Of a stretch of 13,213 bases of DNA, positions 6,101-12,616 are shown one piece after another; the stretch's first letter is position 1; each line of letters opens with the position of its first letter. The notes beneath the pieces were generated by a model, which saw only the letters and a program-made list of their open reading frames with translations, ran no database searches and was not told the origin of the DNA. This DNA is from Acidobacteriaceae bacterium (GTDB taxonomy: Bacteria; Acidobacteriota; Terriglobia; Terriglobales; Acidobacteriaceae): NCBI GenBank assembly GCA_030040115.1, contig JASHUH010000469.1:1-13213 (forward strand), written 5' to 3'. Made by a program: the position numbers and the translations under genes.

Positions 6101-8243
6101 GGTCATGCGTGATGTCAACGATGCGCCATGTCGAGGCGCCCAGAATAAATGTATCGTTGGGGTGCGACTCGAAGACCATTTCCTCGTCCAGCTCGCCCAC
6201 GCGCACGGCTTTGCCTTCGGTGTAGGCGAGGAAAACGCCGTAGAGGCCGCGGTCCGGAATTGTGCCCGCGTTCAAAATGGCGAGCCGCGCCGCCCCGGCG
6301 CGTGCGCTCACCACGTTACGGATGCGGTCCCAGGTAAGCCGCGGCCGCAGCTCGGCGAATTCATCGCTGGGGTAGCGCCCGCTGAGCAAATCGAGCACAC
6401 CTTCGAAAACGGCACGCGTAAGCTCGGCGAAGGGCGCCGCCCGCCGCACAAGATCGTAGAGGAAATCGACGGAGACTTCGGGAGCAGCGGGGTTGGAGGT
6501 GTCAGCGGCGCTAGCGGAGCTAGGAAAATCGAATTCGCCGGCCCGCCTGCCTGCGCGCTCCCTGATCCCTGACCCCTGACCCCTAATGCCTGCCTTGTCC
6601 GGCGGATGCGCCGCAATCGCCACCAGTTGCTGCGCCAGCACATCCAGCGGATTACGCGGAAAGCGCGTGGCTTCAATGTGCCCCTCGTGCATGGCGCGGG
6701 TGACGGCGGCGCAAGCCACCAGGTCGGCGCGGTATTTGGGAAACAAGACCCCTTCGCTCACGGCGTCCACGTGGTGGCCGGCTCGGCCAATGCGCTGCAT
6801 GCCGCTGGCCACCGAGGGCGGCGACTCGATCTGCACCACAAGATCGACTGCCCCCATATCGATGCCGAGTTCGAGCGTCGAGGTCGCGCAGAGGGCGCGA
6901 ATCTGCCCCGCTTTGAGCTGTTCCTCGATTACCGCCCGTTGCGCCGCAGCCAGCGATCCGTGATGGGCGCGCGCAATGGGCTCGCCGGCCAGGTCGTTCA
7001 GCGCCCCGGCCAGGCGTTCTGCGATCTGCCGCGCATTCACAAACAGAATGGTCGAGTTGCGCGCACGAATGATTTCCAACAGCCGGGGATGGATCGCGTT
7101 CCAGATCGACACCCGCCGCGGCGTCTGGGATGCCGGGCCCGAAGGAATCTCCTCCATCTCCCCCAGCCGCGCCATATCTTCTACCGGTACCTCGATGCGC
7201 AGCTTAAGCTGTTTTGGCGCGGCGGCATTCACAATCGTCACCGGCCGGTAGCGCAATGCGCCGGAATCGGCGACTTCGCCCAATACAGCGCTGTCATCCT
7301 GAGCGGCTGAAGCGCCAGCGGAGGGACTCGAAGGATCTGCGGTTGCTTCTTGCGGGTCCACGGCAGAAACAAGATTCATCGCTCTAGCATTCATCGTGAG
7401 AGTGCCTCTCGCCGAATGCTCCGCAGCCGCGGCGTGAGTCGCTGACGTGCTGACTCGCTGGCTCGCTGACTCGCTTTTCTCCGCGCTCCCAACCTCCACG
7501 CCGCCCAAAAACCGCGCCACCTCTTCGAGCGGCCTTTGCGTGGCCGAAAGCCCGATACGCTGGATGGGCCTCGCCGTCAGCGCCTCAAGCCGTTCCAGGC
7601 TCAACGCCAGGTGCGCGCCGCGCTTAGTGGGCACAAGCGAATGAATCTCGTCCACAATCACGGTGTCCACTGTGCGCAAAGCCGCGGCGGCCTGCGAGGT
7701 CAGCAGAAGGTAGAGCGATTCCGGCGTGGTGATCAGGATCTCCGCCGGTCGCCGCGCAAACCGCGCCCGCTCCCGTTGCGGCGTATCGCCGGTGCGCACG
7801 CCGATTGCCGGCTCGCGAAAGGCCACACCCATGCGCCGCGCCATATTGGCGATCCCGGCCAAGGGTGACCGGAGATTGCGCTCCACATCCACCGCCAGCG
7901 CCTTCAGCGGCGAAACGTACACGATCCTGCAACCGCCAGCTTTGTTCCCGCCCGCCCGCCGTTCCCTCGCTCCCTGGATCCCTTGCTCCCTCGTTCCCTC
8001 GTTTCCTTGTTCCCTGCTTTCCAGCATCAGCCGGTCCAGGCACCAGAGAAACGCCGCCAACGTCTTGCCCGTACCGGTTGGCGCAAGGATCAGCGCATTC
8101 TCTCCGCGCGCGATGACTGGCCAGCCCAGCCGCTGCGGCGCTGTGGGCGCATCGAAGACCGCTCGAAACCACGCTGCAGTGACGGGGTGAAAACAGGCCA
8201 GCGCTTCTGCAATCTCATCGGGTGTGGGGGTATGCGCGGACAT
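3192..8243 (-). CDS. lhr: Lhr-type large superfamily 2 DNA helicase
   Basis: ATP-dependent 3'-5' DNA translocase and helicase of the Lhr family, linked to DNA repair in other bacteria. It has 1683 residues, against roughly 1500 for the full-length bacterial family; part of the excess is low-complexity insertions. N-terminal motifs: Q-motif region PTAPQ (Q37), Walker A APTGTGKT (K60), DEIH at 198-201, GLSAT, TSTLELGID and QRIGRAGH (Q483-R487). The Lhr core continues to about residue 900. A long C-terminal region rich in winged-helix-like segments follows, as in mycobacterial and E. coli Lhr, whose C-terminal domain resembles YcaQ/AlkZ proteins. Repeat-derived insertions fall near residues 74-95, 258-271 and 553-562, and a Ser/Ala-rich stretch spans about 255-335. 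The ATG at 8243 leads directly into the expected N-terminus, but no clear Shine-Dalgarno precedes it. nei lies downstream on the same strand, with the tRNA-like gene between them. Confidence 0.95.
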   Translation of the reverse strand: MSAHTPTPDEIAEALACFHPVTAAWFRAVFDAPTAPQRLGWPVIARGENALILAPTGTGKTLAAFLWCLDRLMLESREQGNEGTREQGIQGARERRAGGNKAGGCRIVYVSPLKALAVDVERNLRSPLAGIANMARRMGVAFREPAIGVRTGDTPQRERARFARRPAEILITTPESLYLLLTSQAAAALRTVDTVIVDEIHSLVPTKRGAHLALSLERLEALTARPIQRIGLSATQRPLEEVARFLGGVEVGSAEKSESASQRVSTSATHAAAAEHSARGTLTMNARAMNLVSAVDPQEATADPSSPSAGASAAQDDSAVLGEVADSGALRYRPVTIVNAAAPKQLKLRIEVPVEDMARLGEMEEIPSGPASQTPRRVSIWNAIHPRLLEIIRARNSTILFVNARQIAERLAGALNDLAGEPIARAHHGSLAAAQRAVIEEQLKAGQIRALCATSTLELGIDMGAVDLVVQIESPPSVASGMQRIGRAGHHVDAVSEGVLFPKYRADLVACAAVTRAMHEGHIEATRFPRNPLDVLAQQLVAIAAHPPDKAGIRGQGSGIRERAGRRAGEFDFPSSASAADTSNPAAPEVSVDFLYDLVRRAAPFAELTRAVFEGVLDLLSGRYPSDEFAELRPRLTWDRIRNVVSARAGAARLAILNAGTIPDRGLYGVFLAYTEGKAVRVGELDEEMVFESHPNDTFILGASTWRIVDITHDRVLVTPAPGEPGKMPFWKGDGPGRPLEFGQRIGAMVRELRALPQPAALTRLVTEHDLDPGAAENLLRFLADQADATGQAPDDRTIVVERCRDELGDWRMCVLTPFGSRIHIPWAMAVSARIRAAGGPEVETLWGDDGFVLRFPDTDQPPDADWILVEAAEAMQLVQRQLGSTALFAGRFREAAGRALLLPRRRADQRSPLWQLRKRSYDLLSVASRYPSFPLLLEAYRECLRDVFDMPALIETLRTIEQRRIRVHVVETRKPSPFAASLLFSYVANFVYEGDAPLAERRAQALTIDQEQLRELMGEADLRELMDADAMAEVEEAAQCLAENLRARTVDGIHDLCLRLGDLTRQELARRMVSPDLLAHVDRLVRARRLLELRIAGEKRLIAAEDAARYRDALGIPLPPGLAAALLEPAPNPVLELVRRYARTHGPFTTREAAERFALDAEAVENTLRQLAQEGRVLEGGFRPGGLHCEWCDAEILRRIRRKSLAKLRREVEPVEQHTLARFVTHWQGLVTPRRSGPRHLDALLDVIENLQGAPLPASLIESSILPARIANYTPDGLDTLIAAGEVAWAGVEPIGERDGRIALFLAEKLPLLLPQRPSIEPLTEREEKVLAVLASAGASFFDSLHQAAGGGYPGETIDALWSLVWRGLITNDSLHALRAYIARPETARTPRRHQTGAVFRSRRTTPPTAQGRWAALRTAGPERRGTDPSETERSHALALQLLSRYGVLLREWASAENAPGGFSAVYDVLKALEEGGRIRRGYFVAGLGATQFALPAAVDLLRQLRNAPPAEKPEFVQLAATDPANPYGSVLRWPDLPMAEEDAEDGVPTDRSSSVERESAPRLLNRAVYAEVILRNGQLVAWLRRGNPNLLVFLPADEPERSQAAAGLAHFLSERGQERMRQSSHEGVLITTINGQPAAGHGIARFLLDAGFHLGPLGMHLRRILLPVGQHAREAHTGDVQ
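6560..6587. repeat. In-frame heptamer repeat inside lhr
   Basis: Four 7-base units of the form CCCTGAY run end to end (CCCTGAT, CCCTGAC, CCCTGAC, CCCTAAT). They encode part of a Gly/Arg/Gln-rich stretch (residues 553-562) that looks like an insertion between conserved Lhr segments. The unit is closely related to the CTGATCA/CTGACCC array at 11466-11500, so the same repeat family occurs both inside and between genes. Confidence 0.85.
7433..7472. repeat. Octamer repeat inside lhr (GCTGRCTC-like)
   Basis: Eight-base units GCTGACGT, GCTGACTC, GCTGGCTC and GCTGACTC lie in tandem, preceded by a more degenerate unit. They encode a Ser-rich segment around residues 258-271 at the start of a long low-complexity insertion in the helicase. 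Confidence 0.7.
7960..8023. repeat. In-frame octamer array inside the lhr ATPase domain
   Basis: Eight consecutive 8-base units share the form NNNTCCCT or close variants (CGTTCCCT, CGCTCCCT, GGATCCCT, TGCTCCCT, CGTTCCCT, CGTTTCCT, TGTTCCCT, GCTTTCCA). A 4-base CCCG run flanks them at 7947-7960. They encode residues 74-95, a Glu/Gly/Arg/Gln-rich insert between Walker A and the conserved VYVSPLKAL segment. Confidence 0.85.
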
Positions 8244-8332
8244 GCTGCTTCATTGAGATTAGCGCGGCCGCCCAGCGAAAACAAAGCGAAAGCGTGGAAA
8301 ACCGACCAACCCGGCCGGCATCGAGGGTCAAC

Positions 8333-8386
8333 ATAAGCGGCAGGTTGAACGTCTTCAAAATAAGCGGCAGGTTCAATATCTTCAAA
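8333..8386. repeat. Two tandem 27-base repeats, operator-like
   Basis: Units 8333-8359 and 8360-8386 are directly adjacent and identical at 24 of 27 positions. Unit 1 contains the dyad TTGAA-N4-TTCAA; unit 2 has the same right half with a changed left half. The pair lies 21 bases upstream of the putative -35 box of the acyl ligase gene and about 90 bases upstream of lhr. This suits a transcription-factor site, though a simple duplication is equally possible. Confidence 0.75.
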
Positions 8387-8406
8387 AGCGTCGGCTTTGG
8401 GCGAGG

Positions 8407-8435
8407 TTCATGGGCCGCGCGTTCCCCTTTACAAT
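8407..8435 (+). promoter_or_regulatory. Putative sigma-70-type promoter for the acyl ligase gene
   Basis: TTCATG (8407-8412) and TACAAT (8430-8435) are separated by 17 bases. The -10 box is good and the -35 box weak. The predicted start near 8442 gives a leader of about 105 bases before the chosen start codon. Confidence 0.45.
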
Positions 8436-8547
8436 CGCGCCCATTCCGGCTTGCCGTAGAAAACGGAATTTGCCCTAGGGAAACTCCTTGGGCCCTTCGC
8501 AACGAAGCCGGATCGTACCGGAAGCGCCGCGCATCTCTGCTGGTAGC

Positions 8548-11421
8548 ATGAATCTCCCGAAGCCCATGCGTGATCATCTGGCCACATTGCTCGACGATTT
8601 TCGACGGTTTAACCGCGAGATAGCAGTGGTTCGCTACCAGGGCGTGCGTCGGCGGGTAACGACCTATGGCGAGTTGGCGCGACTGGCCGGGCGGTTTGCG
8701 GCCCTGCTCGACCGTCGCGGCGTAGTGGCGGGTGACCGGGTGATGCTCTGGGGCGACAACAGCGCCGAGTGGATCGCGGCCTTTTATGGCTGCATGGTTC
8801 GCGGAGTCCTCGCGGTCCCTCTCGACGCCAGCGGCGCGGCCGAATTCGCCACGCGCGTAGCCGCCGACGTGAAGCCCAAGCTGGCCGTCGGCGACGCCCT
8901 GCTGCTCGACCGGTTGGCTTCCACCTCTCCGCCGCCCCGCTCCGCCAAGACCGCACACAACGGCGCTGCCGCCAAGCGGCTTGGTTTTCCAAACCTCTCT
9001 TTCGAAGACTGGCCCTCGGAACTGCCGGACGCGGAAGCGGGGCCAATCTCCGGGCTTTCCCGCGACACCCCGCTCGAGATCCTGTTTACTTCCGGCACCA
9101 CCGGCGATCCCAAGGGCGTTGTCATCACCCACGGCAATGTGCTGGCCAGCGTGGGTCCAGTCGAGGATGCTTCCCAGCCCTATATGCGGTACGAGTGGCT
9201 CGTCCATCCCTTGCGCATTCTGCACACGCTGCCCTTGAGCCATGTCTTTGGGCAGACCATGGGGTTGTGGATTCCGCCGATTTATAAAGCCGAGTTGCAC
9301 TTCGAGAACCGTCTCGCTGCCCCTCGTCTCATCGATCTCATTCGCGGCGAACGCATCTCGGTGCTGGCCGCGGTGCCACGCGTCCTGGCGTTGCTCAAAA
9401 CGCATCTGGAAATGACCCTTCCCGACGTTGAGGACCGGATTGCCGCCGCCGGCCCCATCAATCCCTGGCGGCGGTGGTGGCGCTACCGCAAAGTCCATCG
9501 CGAGTTCGGGCTCAAATTCTGGGCGTTTGTCTCCGGGGGGGGTGCACTGCCCGGACCCCTCGAGCAGTTCTGGAACGCCCTCGGCTTCGTGCTCGTGCAG
9601 GGTTACGGGATGACAGAGACCACGGCGCTGATCACGCTCAACCACCCTTTCCACGTGGCCAAGGGCACCATCGGCAAGCCGCTGGCTGGCCGCGAGGTCA
9701 AACTTGCGCCCGACGGCGAGGTGCTGGTTCGCGGCGGCATGATTTCGGGCGCCACCTGGTCCGGCGGACAAATGCGTCCGCGTCAGGACGAGTGGCTGGC
9801 CACCGGCGACTTGGCCCAGCGCCAGCCCTCGGGCGAACTCAAGTTCATTGGTCGCAAGAGCGAGGTGATCGTCACCGCTGCGGGGCTGAATGTGCACCCT
9901 GAAGACCTGGAGGCGGTGGTGGAGGAGCAGCCGGGCGTGGCGGGCTGCGCGGTGGTTCCCCTTGAAACCCAGGCGGGAATGGAACCCTGTGCGGTGCTCG
10001 CCATTCGCGGCGCGGAAGGTAAGGCCGCGGAAGCGATCGAGGCAGCCAACGCCAAGCTGCCGGAATTCCAGCGGATTCGCCGCTGGGTGCTCTGGCCCGA
10101 CCCGGATCTGCCCCGCACTTCCACCGGAAAGGTGAAGCGCAAAGTGGTGGCCCAGTGGCTTGCGCGCGTCGAAATCGCCGGCAATGCCGCAGCGGGGAAC
10201 GGCTCCGGCAAAGGCGTGGTTTCGGCCGAATTCGGCGCCTCTTCCGATTGGCTCTTGGGGCTGATTGCGCAAATTACCGGCGAATCTCCACCCGGCGTGG
10301 GCGACGAGTTGCGATTGACCGAAGATCTGCACCTCGACAGCCTGGGGCGGGTGCAATTGGCCGCCGCTATCGAGGAGCGGCTGGGCATTGTTTCCGGCAG
10401 CGGTTTGCTCGAAGAAGTGCAAACCCTCGGAGATTTGCGCCAACTGATCGGGGGCGAAGAGCGGCGGGGCGCTGCGCAGCCGATGCAGGAAGAGGAGCAG
10501 CCGGCGCCGGCCGCCGCTGCGGTTTCGGGGGGGGATGGTTCTGCGCGCGTCGCGAAAATGCCGGCGGCTGCTCTGCGTCAAGAGCCCCTCGCGCCAACGG
10601 TTCCAAGCGGCGCCGGGCCTGTGGCCCCAGCTTCACCGGCACCCGCGGCGGGGTCGCGGCCGCCTAAGTTGGCTGAACCGCCGCACACGCGTTTTATCTA
10701 TCCGGCCTGGCCGTGGTGGAAGCCATTTGTGTGGGCGCGCACGGCGTTTATTGAGGTGGTGATGCGGCCGCTAGTGTGGTTCCTCGCCGCTCCCAAAGTG
10801 GTCGCGCCGGAGGCGCTCGATCCTGGCGAGCCGATCCTCATCGTGGCCAATCACGTCACGGCCTACGACGCGCCGCTCATCCAATATGCGCTGCCCGGAC
10901 CGATGCGCCGTCGCCTAGCCACGGCGATGCTGGGCGAATTGCTGGATGATTTTCGTCATGCGCGCAATCCTTACCAGCCCCCGGGGCATAAAGGCCTTTT
11001 CCTCTTCGGCCCTCCGGCTTATCTGCTCGTCACGGCGCTCTTCAACGTCTTTCCCCTGCCCCAACAGCGAGATTTTCAATCCAGCTTTGCCCACGCCGGC
11101 CGCGCCCTCGACCACGGTTACCACGTCCTGGTGTTTCCCGAGGGCGCGCGCTCGGGCGAGGGTAAACTGGCGTCCTTCCGCCAGGGCATCGGATTATTGG
11201 CCAAACAGAGCTACACCGCCGTGCTGCCGGTAGGCCTGCGCGGCCTTGGCGAGTTGAAGGCCACCGGCCACCGATGGTTCCGTTCCGGCAAGCTCGAAGT
11301 GCACGTGGGCGAGCCCATCCGCTTTGCCAGCGAGGTGAATGAAGCAGCGATCACGCGGCGCCTGCACGATGAAGTGGAGCGACTGATAGGAGCAGGGCAG
11401 GGAACTGCAAAAAGGGAATAG
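8548..11421 (+). CDS. Fused acyl-AMP ligase / acyl carrier protein / PlsC-type acyltransferase
   Basis: A 957-residue multidomain protein that probably activates a fatty acid with ATP, loads it on its own carrier domain and transfers it to a glycerolipid or related acceptor. Order: AMP-binding domain with TSGTTGDPKGV (181-191), QGYGMTETTA, TGD (419-421) and the C-terminal STGK lysine K528; carrier domain with the phosphopantetheine serine S598 in DLHLDSLG; an Ala/Pro-rich linker of about 70 residues; acyltransferase with HX4D (H769, D774) and FPEG (863-866). All key residues are present. E. coli Aas has acyltransferase first, ligase last and no carrier, so this is a rearranged, self-contained version of that activity. 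The ATG at 8548 was chosen because homology-like sequence begins there. An in-frame TTG at 8488 would add 20 unremarkable residues. The stop codon lies in the first unit of a heptamer array. The acceptor lipid is unknown; membrane-phospholipid remodelling is an inference. Confidence 0.9.
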   Translation: MNLPKPMRDHLATLLDDFRRFNREIAVVRYQGVRRRVTTYGELARLAGRFAALLDRRGVVAGDRVMLWGDNSAEWIAAFYGCMVRGVLAVPLDASGAAEFATRVAADVKPKLAVGDALLLDRLASTSPPPRSAKTAHNGAAAKRLGFPNLSFEDWPSELPDAEAGPISGLSRDTPLEILFTSGTTGDPKGVVITHGNVLASVGPVEDASQPYMRYEWLVHPLRILHTLPLSHVFGQTMGLWIPPIYKAELHFENRLAAPRLIDLIRGERISVLAAVPRVLALLKTHLEMTLPDVEDRIAAAGPINPWRRWWRYRKVHREFGLKFWAFVSGGGALPGPLEQFWNALGFVLVQGYGMTETTALITLNHPFHVAKGTIGKPLAGREVKLAPDGEVLVRGGMISGATWSGGQMRPRQDEWLATGDLAQRQPSGELKFIGRKSEVIVTAAGLNVHPEDLEAVVEEQPGVAGCAVVPLETQAGMEPCAVLAIRGAEGKAAEAIEAANAKLPEFQRIRRWVLWPDPDLPRTSTGKVKRKVVAQWLARVEIAGNAAAGNGSGKGVVSAEFGASSDWLLGLIAQITGESPPGVGDELRLTEDLHLDSLGRVQLAAAIEERLGIVSGSGLLEEVQTLGDLRQLIGGEERRGAAQPMQEEEQPAPAAAAVSGGDGSARVAKMPAAALRQEPLAPTVPSGAGPVAPASPAPAAGSRPPKLAEPPHTRFIYPAWPWWKPFVWARTAFIEVVMRPLVWFLAAPKVVAPEALDPGEPILIVANHVTAYDAPLIQYALPGPMRRRLATAMLGELLDDFRHARNPYQPPGHKGLFLFGPPAYLLVTALFNVFPLPQQRDFQSSFAHAGRALDHGYHVLVFPEGARSGEGKLASFRQGIGLLAKQSYTAVLPVGLRGLGELKATGHRWFRSGKLEVHVGEPIRFASEVNEAAITRRLHDEVERLIGAGQGTAKRE

Positions 11422-11441
11422 GGAATAGGGAATAGGGAATA
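11414..11441. repeat. Heptamer array, four exact GGGAATA units
   Basis: Four perfect tandem copies of GGGAATA. The acyltransferase stop codon TAG (11419-11421) is formed within the array. Because the period is 7, successive TAG triplets at 11419, 11426 and 11433 fall in all three forward frames. Confidence 0.95.
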
Positions 11442-11465
11442 CGGCTGAGCCCGCAAAAGTAAGTA

Positions 11466-11500
11466 CTGACCCCTGATCACTGATCACTGATCACGGATCA
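11466..11500. repeat. Heptamer array, five CTGATCA-type units
   Basis: Units CTGACCC, CTGATCA (three times) and CGGATCA are in tandem. The stop codon of the convergent glycosyltransferase (11498-11500, minus strand) lies in the last unit. TGATCA is a palindrome containing TGA on both strands, so the array gives stops in every frame. It resembles in style the heptanucleotide repeats (STRR) known from filamentous cyanobacteria, without implying common origin. Confidence 0.95.
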
Positions 11501-12616
11501 CTGCGAACTAAGCGCTGACAGCAGCTCTCTGTACAACCGCTCCCACCGGTCCAGCACTGCCTCCAACGCGAAATGTTCCATCACTCGTACCCGCGCCCGC
11601 ATTCCCATTGCGCGCCGCTCCTCGGACGAATCCCGCATGGTCGCCGTCATCGCCGCAGCCAGGTCTTCGGGATTGCCAGCCGTCGCCAGCCGGCCGGTCA
11701 TTCCATCTTCGAGGGCTTCGCGTGTTCCGGGCACGTCGGTGGCGACGATTGGTAACCCGCAAGCCGCCGCCTCCAGCAACGCCATGGGCAGGCCCTCCCA
11801 GCGCGACGCCAGAACGAACCCATCCGCGGCCTGCATCCAGCGCCGCAGTTCGGCTTGAAAGCCCAAAAACCGAACTCGCCGCCCAATTCCCAGCCCTACG
11901 GCTCGCGCCGTCAGCTCATCGCGCAGCGGGCCACAGCCTGCAATCAGAAGCCGCGACGGCGCTGGAACCCGCGCCATGGCTTCGAGCAACGTCGGATAGT
12001 CCTTCACCGGTTCGAGCCGCCCCGCTGCAAACCACAGGAATTCCTCACGCAGTCCCAACTCGCCGCGCACAGCGGCGCGGACCCGTGCGTCAGGCCGCCA
12101 CGCCTCTGTGTCGATGCCATTGGGCAGTACGGTCAGCTTTTCCGCGCTCACCATGCGCGCTTGCAAATGCGTCTCCGCCACGGCCTGGCTCACCGCGGTC
12201 ACGTGATCGGGTAGCCAGTTGCTCACCCGATATCCGAGCCGCCGGCCGATCGTGCCGGTGAAAGAACTATGCAGCGAGTCTATGACCGCCGGAACCGTCG
12301 CCCCCAACCGTGACCAACGCGCCAGCCATGCCGCATGGGGCAAATGAGCGTGGATCACGTCCGGCCTTTCACGCCGCAGCCACTCATGGAAACGCACCCA
12401 TCCCCGCGGGTCGGCCAGCCCCTTGCACATGGCAAGGCTCTGAAACACGACTCCCGCCGCCTCCAAATCACGCGCGGCCTCGCCGCCTGCGCCCGACAGC
12501 GCCACCACGCTTACTCGCCAGCCGCGTCGCCGCAGCCCACGCGCCAGCAGCATTACCTGCCGCTCAGCTCCGCCCATTCTGTCGAGGCCGGGAATGACCA
12601 AGGCTACATGGCTCAC
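11498..12616 (-). CDS. GT4-family glycosyltransferase (GT-B fold)
   Basis: A 372-residue enzyme that should transfer a sugar from a nucleotide-sugar donor to a lipid-linked or polysaccharide acceptor at the cytoplasmic face of the membrane. The N-terminal Rossmann-like half starts with HVALVIPGLDRMGGAERQ, where the GGAE-type glycine loop is typical of GT4. The C-terminal donor-binding half has AGRLEPVKDYPTLLEA and the EX7E motif EGLPMALLE (E274, E282). The start is GTG at 12616; its GTGA overlaps the TGA stop of the upstream gene by 4 bases, indicating translational coupling. An AAAGGA ribosome-binding site lies 5 bases upstream. Likely role is capsule, exopolysaccharide or O-antigen synthesis, inferred only from the paired GT4 genes. 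Sugar specificity cannot be read from sequence. Confidence 0.93.
   Translation of the reverse strand: MSHVALVIPGLDRMGGAERQVMLLARGLRRRGWRVSVVALSGAGGEAARDLEAAGVVFQSLAMCKGLADPRGWVRFHEWLRRERPDVIHAHLPHAAWLARWSRLGATVPAVIDSLHSSFTGTIGRRLGYRVSNWLPDHVTAVSQAVAETHLQARMVSAEKLTVLPNGIDTEAWRPDARVRAAVRGELGLREEFLWFAAGRLEPVKDYPTLLEAMARVPAPSRLLIAGCGPLRDELTARAVGLGIGRRVRFLGFQAELRRWMQAADGFVLASRWEGLPMALLEAAACGLPIVATDVPGTREALEDGMTGRLATAGNPEDLAAAMTATMRDSSEERRAMGMRARVRVMEHFALEAVLDRWERLYRELLSALSSQ

Larger units (their letters stand above)
8244..8547. other. Divergent intergenic region between lhr and the acyl ligase gene
   Basis: This 304-base spacer separates the start codons of two divergent genes. It contains a tandem 27-base repeat (8333-8386), a promoter-like pair of boxes facing right (8407-8435) and a possible 6-bp stem in the 5' untranslated region (ATTCCG at 8443-8448 with CGGAAT at 8464-8469). 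No small gene or RNA gene was recognised. A convincing promoter for lhr was not found; a TAATCT box lies too close to its ATG. Confidence 0.6.

Noticed and set aside
8488..8547. TTG start for the acyl ligase gene
   Set aside because: The 20 extra residues show no conserved feature, and the ATG at 8548 precedes the expected domain start. It cannot be fully excluded.
8215..10581. 788-codon ORF on the minus strand
   Set aside because: It is antisense to the acyl ligase domain and the divergent promoter region, has no domain motifs, and is a typical shadow in GC-rich DNA.
11466..11500. CRISPR-like array
   Set aside because: The units are only 7 bases, contiguous and without spacers.
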